Assembly: GCA_014526335.1 (NCBI GenBank)
Contig: JACTAT010000059.1
Location: 4,469,560 to 4,533,559 of the forward strand
Reading direction: 5' to 3'
Length of the DNA: 64,000 bases
Origin: Chrysaora quinquecirrha
Lineage: Eukaryota; Cnidaria; Scyphozoa; Semaeostomeae; Pelagiidae
A program made the position numbers and the translations under genes. The notes below the pieces were generated by a model. The model saw nothing but the letters and a program-made list of their open reading frames with translations. It did not search any database and was not told where the DNA came from. Position 1 is the stretch's first letter, and each line of letters begins with the position of its first letter. Positions 13,601 through 25,600 of this stretch are shown piece by piece.

Positions 13601-16600
13601 TGTCACTTCAGTACAAAAGAACGGAAAGTTTAGAAATTGCCGGATTTAGCGATGCAGATTGGGCAAATGACATGGAAACTCGTCATTCAACCAGTGGGAA
13701 TTTCTTCGTGATGGGAGAAAGCCCAATCAGCTGGCTCAGCCAGAAGCAAGCAACTGTCACGCTGTCAACAGCAGAGGCAGAGTACATTGCCCTGTTCTCC
13801 GCTGCTCAGGAAGCAGTGTGGTTGAAGCAACTGTTTGAAGACATAGGAGTGCAAATAACCAAACCCTTGATGGTTATGGAAGACAACCAAGGAGCAATTG
13901 CAATGACAAATAATCCAGTTGGACATAAACGAACAAAGCACATCGACATCCGATACCACATCGTTCGAGAACAGGTTCAGAAAGGGACAATGAAACTTGA
14001 GTACTGTTGTACAAAAGAGATGCTAGCTGACATGCTTACAAAGCCATTAAACAAAAGACAATTTGGATATCTGAGATCAAAACTTGGCTTGAAGTAAGAG
14101 GTTTATGCTGTAACTGTTAACTGAGTGGGAGTATGTTAGGAATATGCAGTTAACCGTTAGTTACATTGTGTCCCTGTGTGTAGATTACGTAATTGTTCTA
14201 GAGACTTCTTCGTTCTAAAAATAAGAAGTTTGTGTGCGTGCGTGAAAGTTCAGTTGTCGTCGTAGCAGTTTGAGTAAACATCGTTGTGTCGTTCAGTAAA
14301 ACCTTGAAAGTAAACTCTAACTAAAATTAATTATCAACATATAATTCATTTCTTTAGGCATTTAAACTTTCGAAACCAAGCATCATTAAATGCTTGATCC
14401 ATATGTTGTAGTATTTGATATCAGCATGGCCATGAGATGGTTCCAGATGGGGATTAGATGGTATCATGAGCATGAGTGCTTTAAGTCAAACATCTATCAA
14501 GCCCATGCCACAAAATATTAAAACACTTATGAAAGAAAGTTCTTTGCCACTGCAAAAAGTCTTAAAAAAGCATTCACTGACTTTTGCAATGACAAATTCA
14601 AAACTTTAGTGTTAGTTATTAGTCTGCGTTAGCGTGAAGAAGCAGATCTTTCTTGAGGCACTTCAAGAATTCCTCTTTCATATTCTAAGAGTGCTTAATA
14701 ACATCCCTTAGTATCAACAGGATTATGCAAGCATTATAGTTGTAAGTCTGTGTTAGCAAGAAGACAGGTACTCAGATCTTTCTTGAGGGACCTCGAGAAT
14801 TCTTCTTTTATTTCATAAGATAGCTTAGCATCCCTTAGTATCAACAGGACCATGCAAGCAATTTAGTTGTTACTGTTAGCCTGTGTTAGCGTGAAGAAAC
14901 AGGATCTTTCTTGAGGGACCTCGAGAATTCTTCTTTTATTTCATAAGATAGCTTACATCCAGGAGTATCAACAGGATCACATAAGCAATTTAGTTGTTAC
15001 TGTTAGCTCGTGTTAGCAAGAAGAAACAGATCTTTCTTGAGGGACCTCGAGAATTCTTCTTTTATTTCATAAGATAGCTTACATCCAGGAGTATCAACAG
15101 GATCACATAAGCAATTTAGTTGTTACTGTTAGTCTGTGATAGCAAGAAGAAACAGATCTTTCTTGAGGGACCTCGAGAATTCTTCTTTTATTTCATAAGA
15201 TAGCTTACATCCAGGAGTATCAACAGGATCACATAAGCAATTTAGTTGTTACTGTTAGCCTGTGTTAGCAAGAAGAAACAGATCTTTCTTGAGGGACCTT
15301 CAAGAATTCCTCTTTCATATTATAAGATAGCTAATACATCCCTTAGTATCAACAGGATCATGCAAGCAATTTACTTGTTACTGTTAGTCTGTGTTAGCGT
15401 GAAGAAGAAACATATCCTTCTTGAGGGACCTCGAGAATTCTTTTTTCATATTCATAAGATAGCTTAATAGCATCCTTAGTATCAACAGGACCATGCAAGC
15501 AATTTAGTTGTTACTGTTAGTCTGTGTTAGCGTGAAGAAGCAGATCTTTCTTGAGGGACCTCGAGAATTCCTTCTTTCATATTATAAGAGTGCTTAATAG
15601 CATCCCTTAGTATCAACAGGACCATGCAAGCAATTTACTTCTTACTGTTAGTCTGCGTTAGCGTGAAGAAGCAGATCTTTCTTAAGGCACTTCAAGAATT
15701 CCTCTTTCATATTATAAGAGTGCTTAATAGCATCCCTTAGTATCAACAGGACCATGCAAGCAATTTACTTGTTACTGTTAGTCTGGGTTAGCGTGAAGAG
15801 GCAGGTCCTTCTTGAGGCATTTCAAGAATTCCTTTTTCATATTATAAGAGTGCTTAATAGCATCCCTTAGTATCAACAGGACCATGCAAGCAATTTACTT
15901 GTTACCGTTAGTCTGGGTTAGCGTGAAGAGGCAGGTCCTTCTTGAGGCACTGCAAGAATTCCTCTTTCACATTATAAGAGTGCTTAATAGCATCCCTTAG
16001 TATCAACAGGACCATGCAAGCAATTTACTTGTTACTGTTAGTCTGGGTTAGCGTGAAGAAGCAGATCTTTCTTGAGGCACTTCAAGAATTCCTCTTTCAC
16101 ATTATAAGAGTGCTTAATAACATCCCTTAGTATCAACAGGACCATGCAAGCAATTTACTTGTTACTGTTAGTCTGGGTTAGCGTGAAGAAGCAGATCTTT
16201 CTTGAGGCACTTCAAGAATTCCTCTTTCACATTATAAGAGTGCTTAATAACATCCCTTAGTATCAACAGGACCATGCAAGCAATTTACTTGTTACTGTTA
16301 GTCTGGGTTAGCGTGAAGAAGCAGATCTTTCTTGAGGCACTTCAAGAATTCCTCTTTCACATTATAAGAGTGCTTAATAACATCCCTTAGTATCAACAGG
16401 ACCATGCAAGCAATTTACTTGTTACTGTTAGTCTGGGTTAGCGTGAAGAAGCAGATCTTTCTTGAGGCACTTCAAGAATTCCTCTTTCATATTCTAAGAG
16501 TGCTTAATAACATCCCTTAGTATCAACAGGACCATGCAAGCAATTTACTTGTTACTGTTAGTCTAGGTTAGCATGAAGAGCACTTCAAGAATTCCTTTTT

Positions 16601-19600
16601 CATATTATAAGAGTGCTTAATAACATCCCTTAGTATCAACAGGACCATGCAAGCAATTTACTTGTTACTGTTAGTCTAGGTTAGCATGAAGAGCACTTCA
16701 AGAATTCCTTTTTCATATTATAAGAGTGCTTAATAACATCCCTTAGTATCAACAGGACCATGCAAGCAATTTACTTGTTACTATTAGTCTGGGTTAGCAT
16801 GAAGAGCACTTCAAGAATTCCTTTTTCATATTATAAGAGTGCTTAATAACATCCCTTAGTATCAACAGGACCATGCAAGCAATTTACTTGTTACCGTTAG
16901 TCTGGGTTAGCGTGAAGAGGCAGGTCCTTCTTGAGGCATTTCAAGGATTCCTCTTTCATATCATAAGAGTGCTTAATAACATCCCTTAGTATCAACAGGA
17001 CCATGCAAGCAATTTACTTGTTACTGTTAGTCTAGGTTAGCATGAAGAGCACTTCAAGAATTCCTTTTTCATATTATAAGAGTGCTTAATAACATCCCTT
17101 AGTATCAACAGGACCATGCAAGCAATTTACTTGTTACTGTTAGTCTAGGTTAGCATGAAGAGCACTTCAAGAATTCCTTTTTCATATTATAAGAGTGCTT
17201 AATAACATCCCTTAGTATCAACAGGACCATGCAAGCAATTTACTTGTTACTATTAGTCTGGGTTAGCATGAAGAGCACTTCAAGAATTCCTCTTTCATAT
17301 TATAAGAGTGCTAATAACATCCCTTAGTATCAACAGGACCATGCAAGCAATTTACTTGTTACTGTTAGTCTGGGTTAGCGTGAAGAGGCAGGTCCTTCTT
17401 GAGGCATTTCAAGAATTCCTCTTTCATATCATAAGAGTGCTTAATAGCATCCAGGAGTATCAACAGGACCATGCAAGCAATTTACTTGTTACTATTAGTC
17501 TGGGTTAGCATGAAGAAGCAGACTTCAAGAATTCTTTTTTCATATTATAAGATAGCTTAATAACATCCCTTAGTATCAACAGGACCATGCAAGCAATTTA
17601 CTTGTTACCGTTAGTCTGTGTTAGCGTGAAGAAACAGGTCCTTCTTGAGGCATTTCGAGAATTCCTCTTTCATATCATAAGATAGCTTACATCCAGGAGT
17701 ATCAACAGGACCATGCAAGCAATTTAGTTGTTACTGTTAGTCTAGGTTAGCATGAAGAGCACTTCAAGAATTCCTTTTTCATATTATAACAGTGCTTAAT
17801 AGCATCCCTTAGTATCAACAGGATCATGCAAGCATTATAGTTGTTAGTCTGTGTTGAAGACAGGTACTCAGATCTTTGTTGAGGGACCTCGAGAATTCTT
17901 CTTTTATTTCATAAGATAGCTTACATCCAGGAGTATCAACAGGATCACATAAGCAATTTAGTTGTTACTGTTAGTCTGTGTTAGCAAGAAGAAACAGATC
18001 TTTCTTGAGGGACCTCGAGAATTCTTCTTTTAGCTTACATCCAGGAGTATCAACAGGATCACATAAGCAATTTAGCTATTACTGTTAGTCGGTGTTAGCA
18101 AGAAGAAACAGATCTTTCTTGAGGGACCTCGAGAATTCTTCTTTTAGCTTACATCCAGGAGTATCAACAGGATCACATAAGCAATTTAGTTGTTAGTCTG
18201 GGTTAGCATTAGCAAGCAGGCAAGAGATATTTTAGGTTTATTTGAGAATCTTTCGCCCTCATCATCGTTATTTAGTAGGACAGTTCAATCGCTCCAACTT
18301 ACTGTAGGTGGAAAAACATTCCACATCGCCGATGAGATATTCCTTAAATTCGATTTTGTGTCCAGTGTCTCCAATCCTTATTGACGTTATCGGTAGATCA
18401 GATTTCTGAGTAACATATCCATCATCTGTTCTAGTGACATAATCATTTGCATCACAGTTACAAGGTTTCGAACGCTTAGCACAATTGCGACTTATGCCAC
18501 ATGCACACCCTTCGCCATCCGGCGGGCCTCCACCCCAGTAGTCCATTCTCTGGTTTGCTCTGTTAGTCAGGTAACTGTTGTCCGTTATCATTGAATGATA
18601 ACATTTTGTTTTCACGAGCTGACGGCATTCATCTGATGTATCGATAATGCTGATGATACCACTGAAATTCTGGCCGTATGAAAGTGTTTGCTGATAACTA
18701 AACGCCTTTTCATAACCATTAACATAGATCAGTTTGTTACTAATCGAATGCGGTATTATTGTCTTCATTTTGTTATGTTCCATCTCACACTTCAAATACA
18801 GTAAACTGCCCGCACTGCTTCCAATGTTATACTGCCCAGATTGATTGCCATTAGCTGCCAATGCTGCTCCACAGGATTCATATTTGGTATACCCTATCAA
18901 ATACGTTAAAAAAATGAGTTTATCATATCAGTGTGTGTATGCATGTGCGTGTGTATGTGTTTCTTCGTGTGCGTGTGTTGGTTCTTCGGGATGGCAAATT
19001 AGTTAACAAAAGGCAATGTGCTCCATCATCTCCAGATTCAGGTCTTTGGAACGTTTGCAAAATTAAGACGAACCTGGTATTTAGAAAAGTTGCAGCTGAA
19101 GGTGCTATGGAGTCGTGGCCAAATTCCGCTAGCTCGTGGGGTCAAGGGCTCAGTGAGGTTGGGGCTCGAGCCGTAGCCACGGTAGCGTCACAGACATGGC
19201 CAAGGCAACGTTGGTCCATCTCCTTATGAGATCTTAGCGACTGGAACTAAACAAACCATTTCACCTTAATCTTCATCAACCGAGCTAACCAAGAAGGACT
19301 TTTCAAGCACAAATAAAAACGGTTTGTCATATTCTGTGTTGACCAGGGCTAGTGAAACTTGTGATTAAGCAGCACATTGATTGATGACGCCGTGAGAACA
19401 TAATTAACTAGTAGGACATTTTTTGGTCTCGTCTGGTTATTCGATATCATCTGACTAACTTGTCTAATCTGCTCATCCTTACTGTTCTCATCCGGTTATT
19501 CTTACTGATCTAATTTGGTCATTCTTACTGGTCTCATCTTGTAATTCATTTGTCTCATCCAGTCATTCTTACTGGTCTCATCTGGTCATTCTTACTGGTC

Positions 19601-22600
19601 TCATCCGGTTATTCTTACTAATCTAATTTGGTTATTCTTGCTGGTCTCATCTGGTCATTCTTACTGGTCTCATCTTGTAATTCATTTCTCTCATCTGGTC
19701 ATTCTTACTGGTCTCATCTTGTAATTCATTTGTCTCATCTGGTCATTCTTACTGGTCTCATCTGGTCATTCTTACTGGTCTCATCTTGTAATTCATTTGT
19801 CTTATCTGGTCATTCTCACTGGTCTCATTAGATTATTTTTACTGGTGCCATCCGGTTATTCTTACTGGTCTCATCTGGTCATTCTTACTGGTCTCATCTT
19901 GTAATTCATTTGTCTCATCTGGTCATTCTTACTGGTCTCATCTGGTTATTCTTACTGGTCTCATCTTGTAATTCATTTGTCTTATCCAGTCACTCTTACT
20001 GGTCTCATCTGGCCATTCTTACTGGTCTCATCCGGTTATTCTTACTGATCTAATTTGGTTATTTTTACTGGTTTCATCAGGTCATTCTTACTGATCTAAT
20101 TTGGTTATTCTTACTGGTCTCATCTTGTAATTCATTTGTCTCATCCAGTCATTCTTACTGGTCTCATCTGGTCATTCTTACTGGTCTCATCCGGTTATTC
20201 TTACTGATCTAATTTGGTTATTTTACTGGTTTCATCTGGTCATTCTTACTGATCTAACTTGGTTATTCTTACTGGTCTCATCTTGTAATTCATTTGTCTC
20301 ATCCAGTCATTCTTACTGGTCTCATCTGGTCATTCTTACTGGTCTCATCCGGTTATTCTTACTAATCTAATTTGGTTATTCTTGCTGGTCTCATCTGGTC
20401 ATTCTTACTGGTCTCATCTGGTCATTCTTACTGATCTCATCTCGTAATTCATTTGTCTCATCTGGTCATTCTTACTGGTCTCATCTGGTCATTCTTACTG
20501 GTCTCATCTTGTAATTCATTTGTCTCATCTGGTCATTCTCACTGGTCTCATTAGATTATTTTCACTGGTGCCATCCGGTTATTCCTACTGGTCTCATCTG
20601 GTCATTCTTACTGGTCTCATCGGGTCATTCTTACTGGTTCTCATTTGGTCATTCTTACTGGTCTCATCTGGTCATTCTTACTGGTCTCATATGGTCATTC
20701 TTACTGGCCTCATCTGGTCATTCTTACTGGTCTCATCTGGTCATTCTTACTGGTCTCATCTGGTCATTCTTACTGGTCTCATATGGTCATTCTTACTGGT
20801 CTCATCTGGTCATTCTTACCGGTCTCTATCGGTTATTTTTACTGGTCTCGTCGGGTTAATCTCCTTTGTATCATCTGGTTATTCTAAATGGTCTTATCTA
20901 TTTATCGTAACTTGTCTCATCTGGTGATTCTTACTGGTCTCAGTAGAGGAGTTATTATATCCTAGATTTCATTAAAGTGATGACAATTAAGAATAGATAA
21001 AAGTGATCAGATATCAGATCAGCAACACTACAACCAAGAAACAGCAACCACGCGACCGGGCACGAGACAAACATTATAATAAACCTTATAACAAAATCTG
21101 AATACGGCAAGTGTTGCACAACTAGACGATTTCTGAATTAAAGTAATTAATTAGTTAGTTGAGTAAGTCATGTACATAAACGCTGGCCTTCTTTGCAGGG
21201 TAAGGGTTTCTGTTCTGGGCACAGGAGATCCACTCAACAGCACACAGCGTAACATAAATCTTTCCTCTCAATGTGACCACTCCTCGCCATTCCATTTAGC
21301 TGAAATTACAGAGCGCTGGCGACTCTCTTCAATTTTTATGCCAAATACTGATTTTAGCTACAACTAACTACAACTAGTTCATAAACTCATCTGTTCTATA
21401 TGTATATATTAGGTCCTAGACAAATGAACTGAAAACTTCACTGAACATTTACGTTTAGTGAAAAATCAAGTTCATTTGACCACCTTGTTCAGTCCCTGAA
21501 TGTTTGATCGGAGTCAAAAATGTTTGGTGAACAAAATTTGTTCAGCGGTATGTTCAGTTCATTTGGCCACTCAACTGAAAAAAACAGAACATTTATCCGA
21601 TATACGGTAACTTTCTCAGTTTTCAAGTAAAAATCTCGAATTCGCGGTAAAATAGTTGTATGAAAAAGAGGCTGAAAAGTTCAGCAAATGTTTAGTGAAA
21701 TGTTCAGTTCATTTGTCCAGGGCCTTAGCTATAAGTCTACGCTACCACGAGGAAAACGTTTCTCGAGGGGTTTTTAGGATACTTACCGCCAATCATCGTC
21801 ATTTAGGATTAATCATTTGATTAACTTACTGTTGGTGGAAAAACATTCCACATCTCCAATCATGTATTCTTTATATTCCCCTGAGTGTCCAGTCTCCCCA
21901 GTAGTGATTGATGTTATGGGTAGATCAGATTTCTGAGTAACGTAACCCTCATCTGTTCTGATGACGTTATCATTTTTATCGCAGTTACAAAGTTTTGAAG
22001 TGTCAGCACACGTGTCGTTAATTCCACATGCGCATCCTTTGCCGTTCGCCGGTCCTCCTGCCCAGTAGGTCATTATCTGGTTTGCTCTGTTAGTCAGATA
22101 ACTGAAGTCTGATAATATTGAATCGTGGCATTTTATTTTGACGTACTGGCGGCATTCATCTGATGCATCGATGATGCTAGTAATTCTACTGATATTCAGA
22201 CCGTATGAAAGTGTTTGCCGATAACTAAACGCACTTTCATAACCTTCAACATAAATCAATTTGTTACTAATCGAATGTGAAATGATTGTCTTATCTTTCC
22301 CATCTTCCATTTCACATTTCACAGGCAATAGGTCTGTTATAAACCCAATAAAGTAGTGTCCAGGTTGATAGCTATTGGCTGCCAGTGCTGCTCTGCAAGA
22401 TTCGTATGTCGTGTACCCTATCAAATAGGTTAAAATACATTAGTAGTGTTCTCGTAAGCTTGTGTGCGTGTGTGTGCGTTATCTACGTGTCTGCGTGTGC
22501 ATGTGCGTGTGGGGATCGCAGGGTTAAGTTTATTCTTCGGAACTGTTAATAAGTTTAAGCAGCATATTAAGGTTCATCTTTCTGCGCAGATCTTTTAAGG

Positions 22601-25600
22601 CATATAATTTAGACACAGTCTTTCAGGCTCTGATCTGATTCATCGATGATGTTTTTCCGTATACCAATGAACCTTAATAAACACATTGCTTTAATCTCGG
22701 TTGTTCTGTTCTTCTAATTGACACTGCTTCAACCGATTGAAATGTTTGCTTGGGTTCGATGTCTGCTCGGCAGAAGTGTTCGCTCGACTGACTAATCCCT
22801 TGGGATGTAACCTTAGCTGAGATTCAGCATGACCGGATAGCTGCTTGGAACACTGGCATGCAGGTTGACGGCACGTTGCACTTGCGTACAGAGTTACATG
22901 TTGTAAAAAAGGCATTAATTAATGAGTGTACTGCCCGGTAAAGACGTCTTTTTATTTTCTTTGTAAATAGTTAAGGCATGATACAAGGAATAGAGTCAGG
23001 GTTCTTGATGTGTTCTCTGTTTGTGATGCCCGGAAGATTATCAACAAGATTGAGAATTGCTGTTACGTTGTGCTGTGGCATGGTGATTTTAAGAGCTAAG
23101 TGAGGTTGGGGCTCGCGCCCTAGCCACGGTAGCGTCACAATCAAGGTTGTGATCTCGTTCCCATCTACTTCTGAGATCCCAGAGACAGGCGCTAAACACA
23201 TCATTCTGCCTGGACTTTCACCGTGTTCTTCTTCCCTAACAGAGTGCCATTTCTTCTCAAGTTTCCTTCGTATAAATTTCCCGAAAGTTTCCATGTCTTC
23301 CCAATTTTGAAATGCTTCTGAGGTCTCCGACTCCCCGACTGTGCAGAAATCCTTTCGATGTCTGTAAGAGTGTTTTCAAGATACCTCAGAAAGTAGGGCA
23401 ATAGTCGCTGTTCAAGACCAAGACCTTCGCTGTTTATTGCTTGAACATATACACTTGCCAATACCTATAAATAATTGTTTGCTTGATTCTTTGAACATTT
23501 TTGTTGAAAAATTGATGCCAGTTTAGATCCGCTAAAAAGGTGCTTCTAAGCAGTTTCTTCAAATACTGGTCAAATATCTCACATCTTGCATGAAAAATTT
23601 TGTTTCTAATACATACATCCCAAGATATACAACTAAGAAGATATTCCTAATGCTAGTATCAGATGATCTCTGCTACCGGAAAATCTTTAAAACTCTACTG
23701 TCCACACAATTTAATTCCAGGATGGCACAGCTACGCAATTCAACTTAAGGTGGCGTCTTGAAGGCGTTTTGGCGTTGTGGTGTAATTCTGCCGACTCGTG
23801 GTGTCAGGAGCTCAGTTTGGTCAGGGTTCGAGGGTCGAGGTCTCGATTAGTTAAACTACTACTGACATCCTAGCGACTGGCGCTAAAACATCATTTCACC
23901 GTCACCTTCACCGTGGCAGAGCAACATCCAAGCAATTCGGGTTGAAAGACGTTTTGTCTGCAGCGGATCATTTAAGGAATGGAACTGTTTACCAGCCAAA
24001 TTTTCGATGCAAAGAACGTGACTTTTGAAAACTTTCTGACAGTTTAAATGGAAATTCTAAATTCGAATTTCCAGCAAATTAGCTGTACAAGCCTTACTCA
24101 ACCAGGGTTTTATAGGGCGGGGGCTTAGCCTTCCAGCCCCTTTCAATATTTAAACTATTATATATTATATTATGAAACCCGTTAACCCATTGCTTTCAAG
24201 CCATCACTAACCACAGTCAATAGAATAAACACTGTGTTATTCAAGAGTTCGTTTTCTCACATGGACTCTTCGAATAATTCTAATGGTCTTCCCGCTCTAT
24301 CCGACCAGCTGATTGGTGTTTAAAACACAATGCCAATTCAGCTTCTCTTTCCGATTGGTGCATTTCGAGCCGCATCTGGGTCTGTTTCTGACGTTCATAC
24401 TCTGAGGAGTGTCAGACGAAAAAAGTTTTTAAGTATGCCCGAAAATGATTCTGCTGTTTATCGCATTTTTGTGTTTATTCTATTGATTATGCACTAACGA
24501 ACTTTCAACCTAATCTGAAACCCTTCCCTCGCACCATCTGTACTCTCTATACAACAATATTACATGGCACTATTCTTTACGTGAAGCATTTAACATCTGC
24601 ATTAATTAGAATGAGGCACTCACTGATGTTCGTACAACTCTCCTCGTGAGAATATACATTTGTTAGTTGTTAGGGACCGGTCATTAGTTATGACTAGGGT
24701 GGGGGCTGAAGAGAAAATGGTGGGGCAACTAAATAATATCTTGCACCGAACTGTACACTCTATCGCAAAGCCAGACGGATTTATTGATATTAAAAAGGAC
24801 AGTCTGTAAAATGCCCCTCTTCTGGTTTTTAGGGATTTAATTGCCACTTTTATTACCAAAATAGGTGAAAGGTAGAGTAATTTTTACTCCTTTCAGTGTT
24901 GGGGTAAAGTACGTTTTATCCTAACAATTGGTGGGGTAAAATTTTAAAAAGAGCAAAATACTTTCTCTGTGGCCCCCTCCCCTTAATCCCATAATCTGGA
25001 TATACAAGCAGGTAAAAGTTTCTTGAAGAATACTTTTTTGAGCCCCTTTCCATATTGAAGAGTTAGTTTTCAGCATAGTCAATAGAAAAACCCGTGTTTT
25101 TCTATTGACTATGTTTTTAGTTTGTGTTGGGAAGAGAAAATCGATCCTTCTTGAGGGCTTTTAGAATTTGTCTCCTTAAAGCAATTCATAAGGTTGCTCC
25201 ATTACATCAACTCTCTGCAAGTTGAAAGAACGTTTAGCTTAGTTGAATTTGCCTCACGCATTTACTGACTTTTAAAATTGTTAGTTTGTATTAGCAAGAA
25301 GTAATCAATCTTTCTCGAGAGGTTTTCAGGATTCTGCTTTCCTATTAACATTATATTCCAAGACTTCACAATTGCTTTAACTTACTGAAAGTCGAAAAGC
25401 ATTCCACATCTCCGATCATGAATTCTTTATATTCGAGCGCTTCTCCAGTGTCCCCAGTTCTTATTGATGTAATAGGAAGATCAGATTTCCGAGTAATGTA
25501 ACCATCATCTGATCTGATGGTACCATCATTTTTATCGCAGTTACAAAGTTTTAAAGTGTCAGCACACGTGCTTTTAATCCCACATGCACAACCTTTGCCA

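Larger units (their letters stand above)
9788..14339 (+). mobile_element. Ty1/copia LTR retrotransposon, decayed
   Basis: A complete-length element of 4552 bp in the opposite orientation to gene A. It has two 206-bp LTRs (9788-9993 and 14134-14339) with TG...CA ends. The LTRs differ by about four substitutions and two one-base indels, so the insertion is fairly recent. The flanks tatag (9783-9787) and tataa (14340-14344) are an imperfect 5-bp target duplication. The order gag, (protease), integrase, RT, RNase H is that of Pseudoviridae/copia. It is not competent: in-frame stops, frameshifts and a nested MITE interrupt the coding region. Confidence 0.92.

Noticed and set aside
14590..18210. 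Regularly spaced repeats resembling a CRISPR array
   Set aside because: The whole 130-bp unit is repeated without unique spacers, and the genome is eukaryotic; it is a satellite.
19628..20927. Hydrophobic repeat frames (WSHLVILTGLI) suggesting a membrane protein
   Set aside because: Product of the 23-bp minisatellite; the repeat reads in rotating frames and has no start or domain.
22971..23461. Two overlapping minus-strand frames that look like an extra exon between cassette exons
   Set aside because: The homologous intron block at 26570-26850 does not keep the frame or residues, so it is duplicated intron, not coding.
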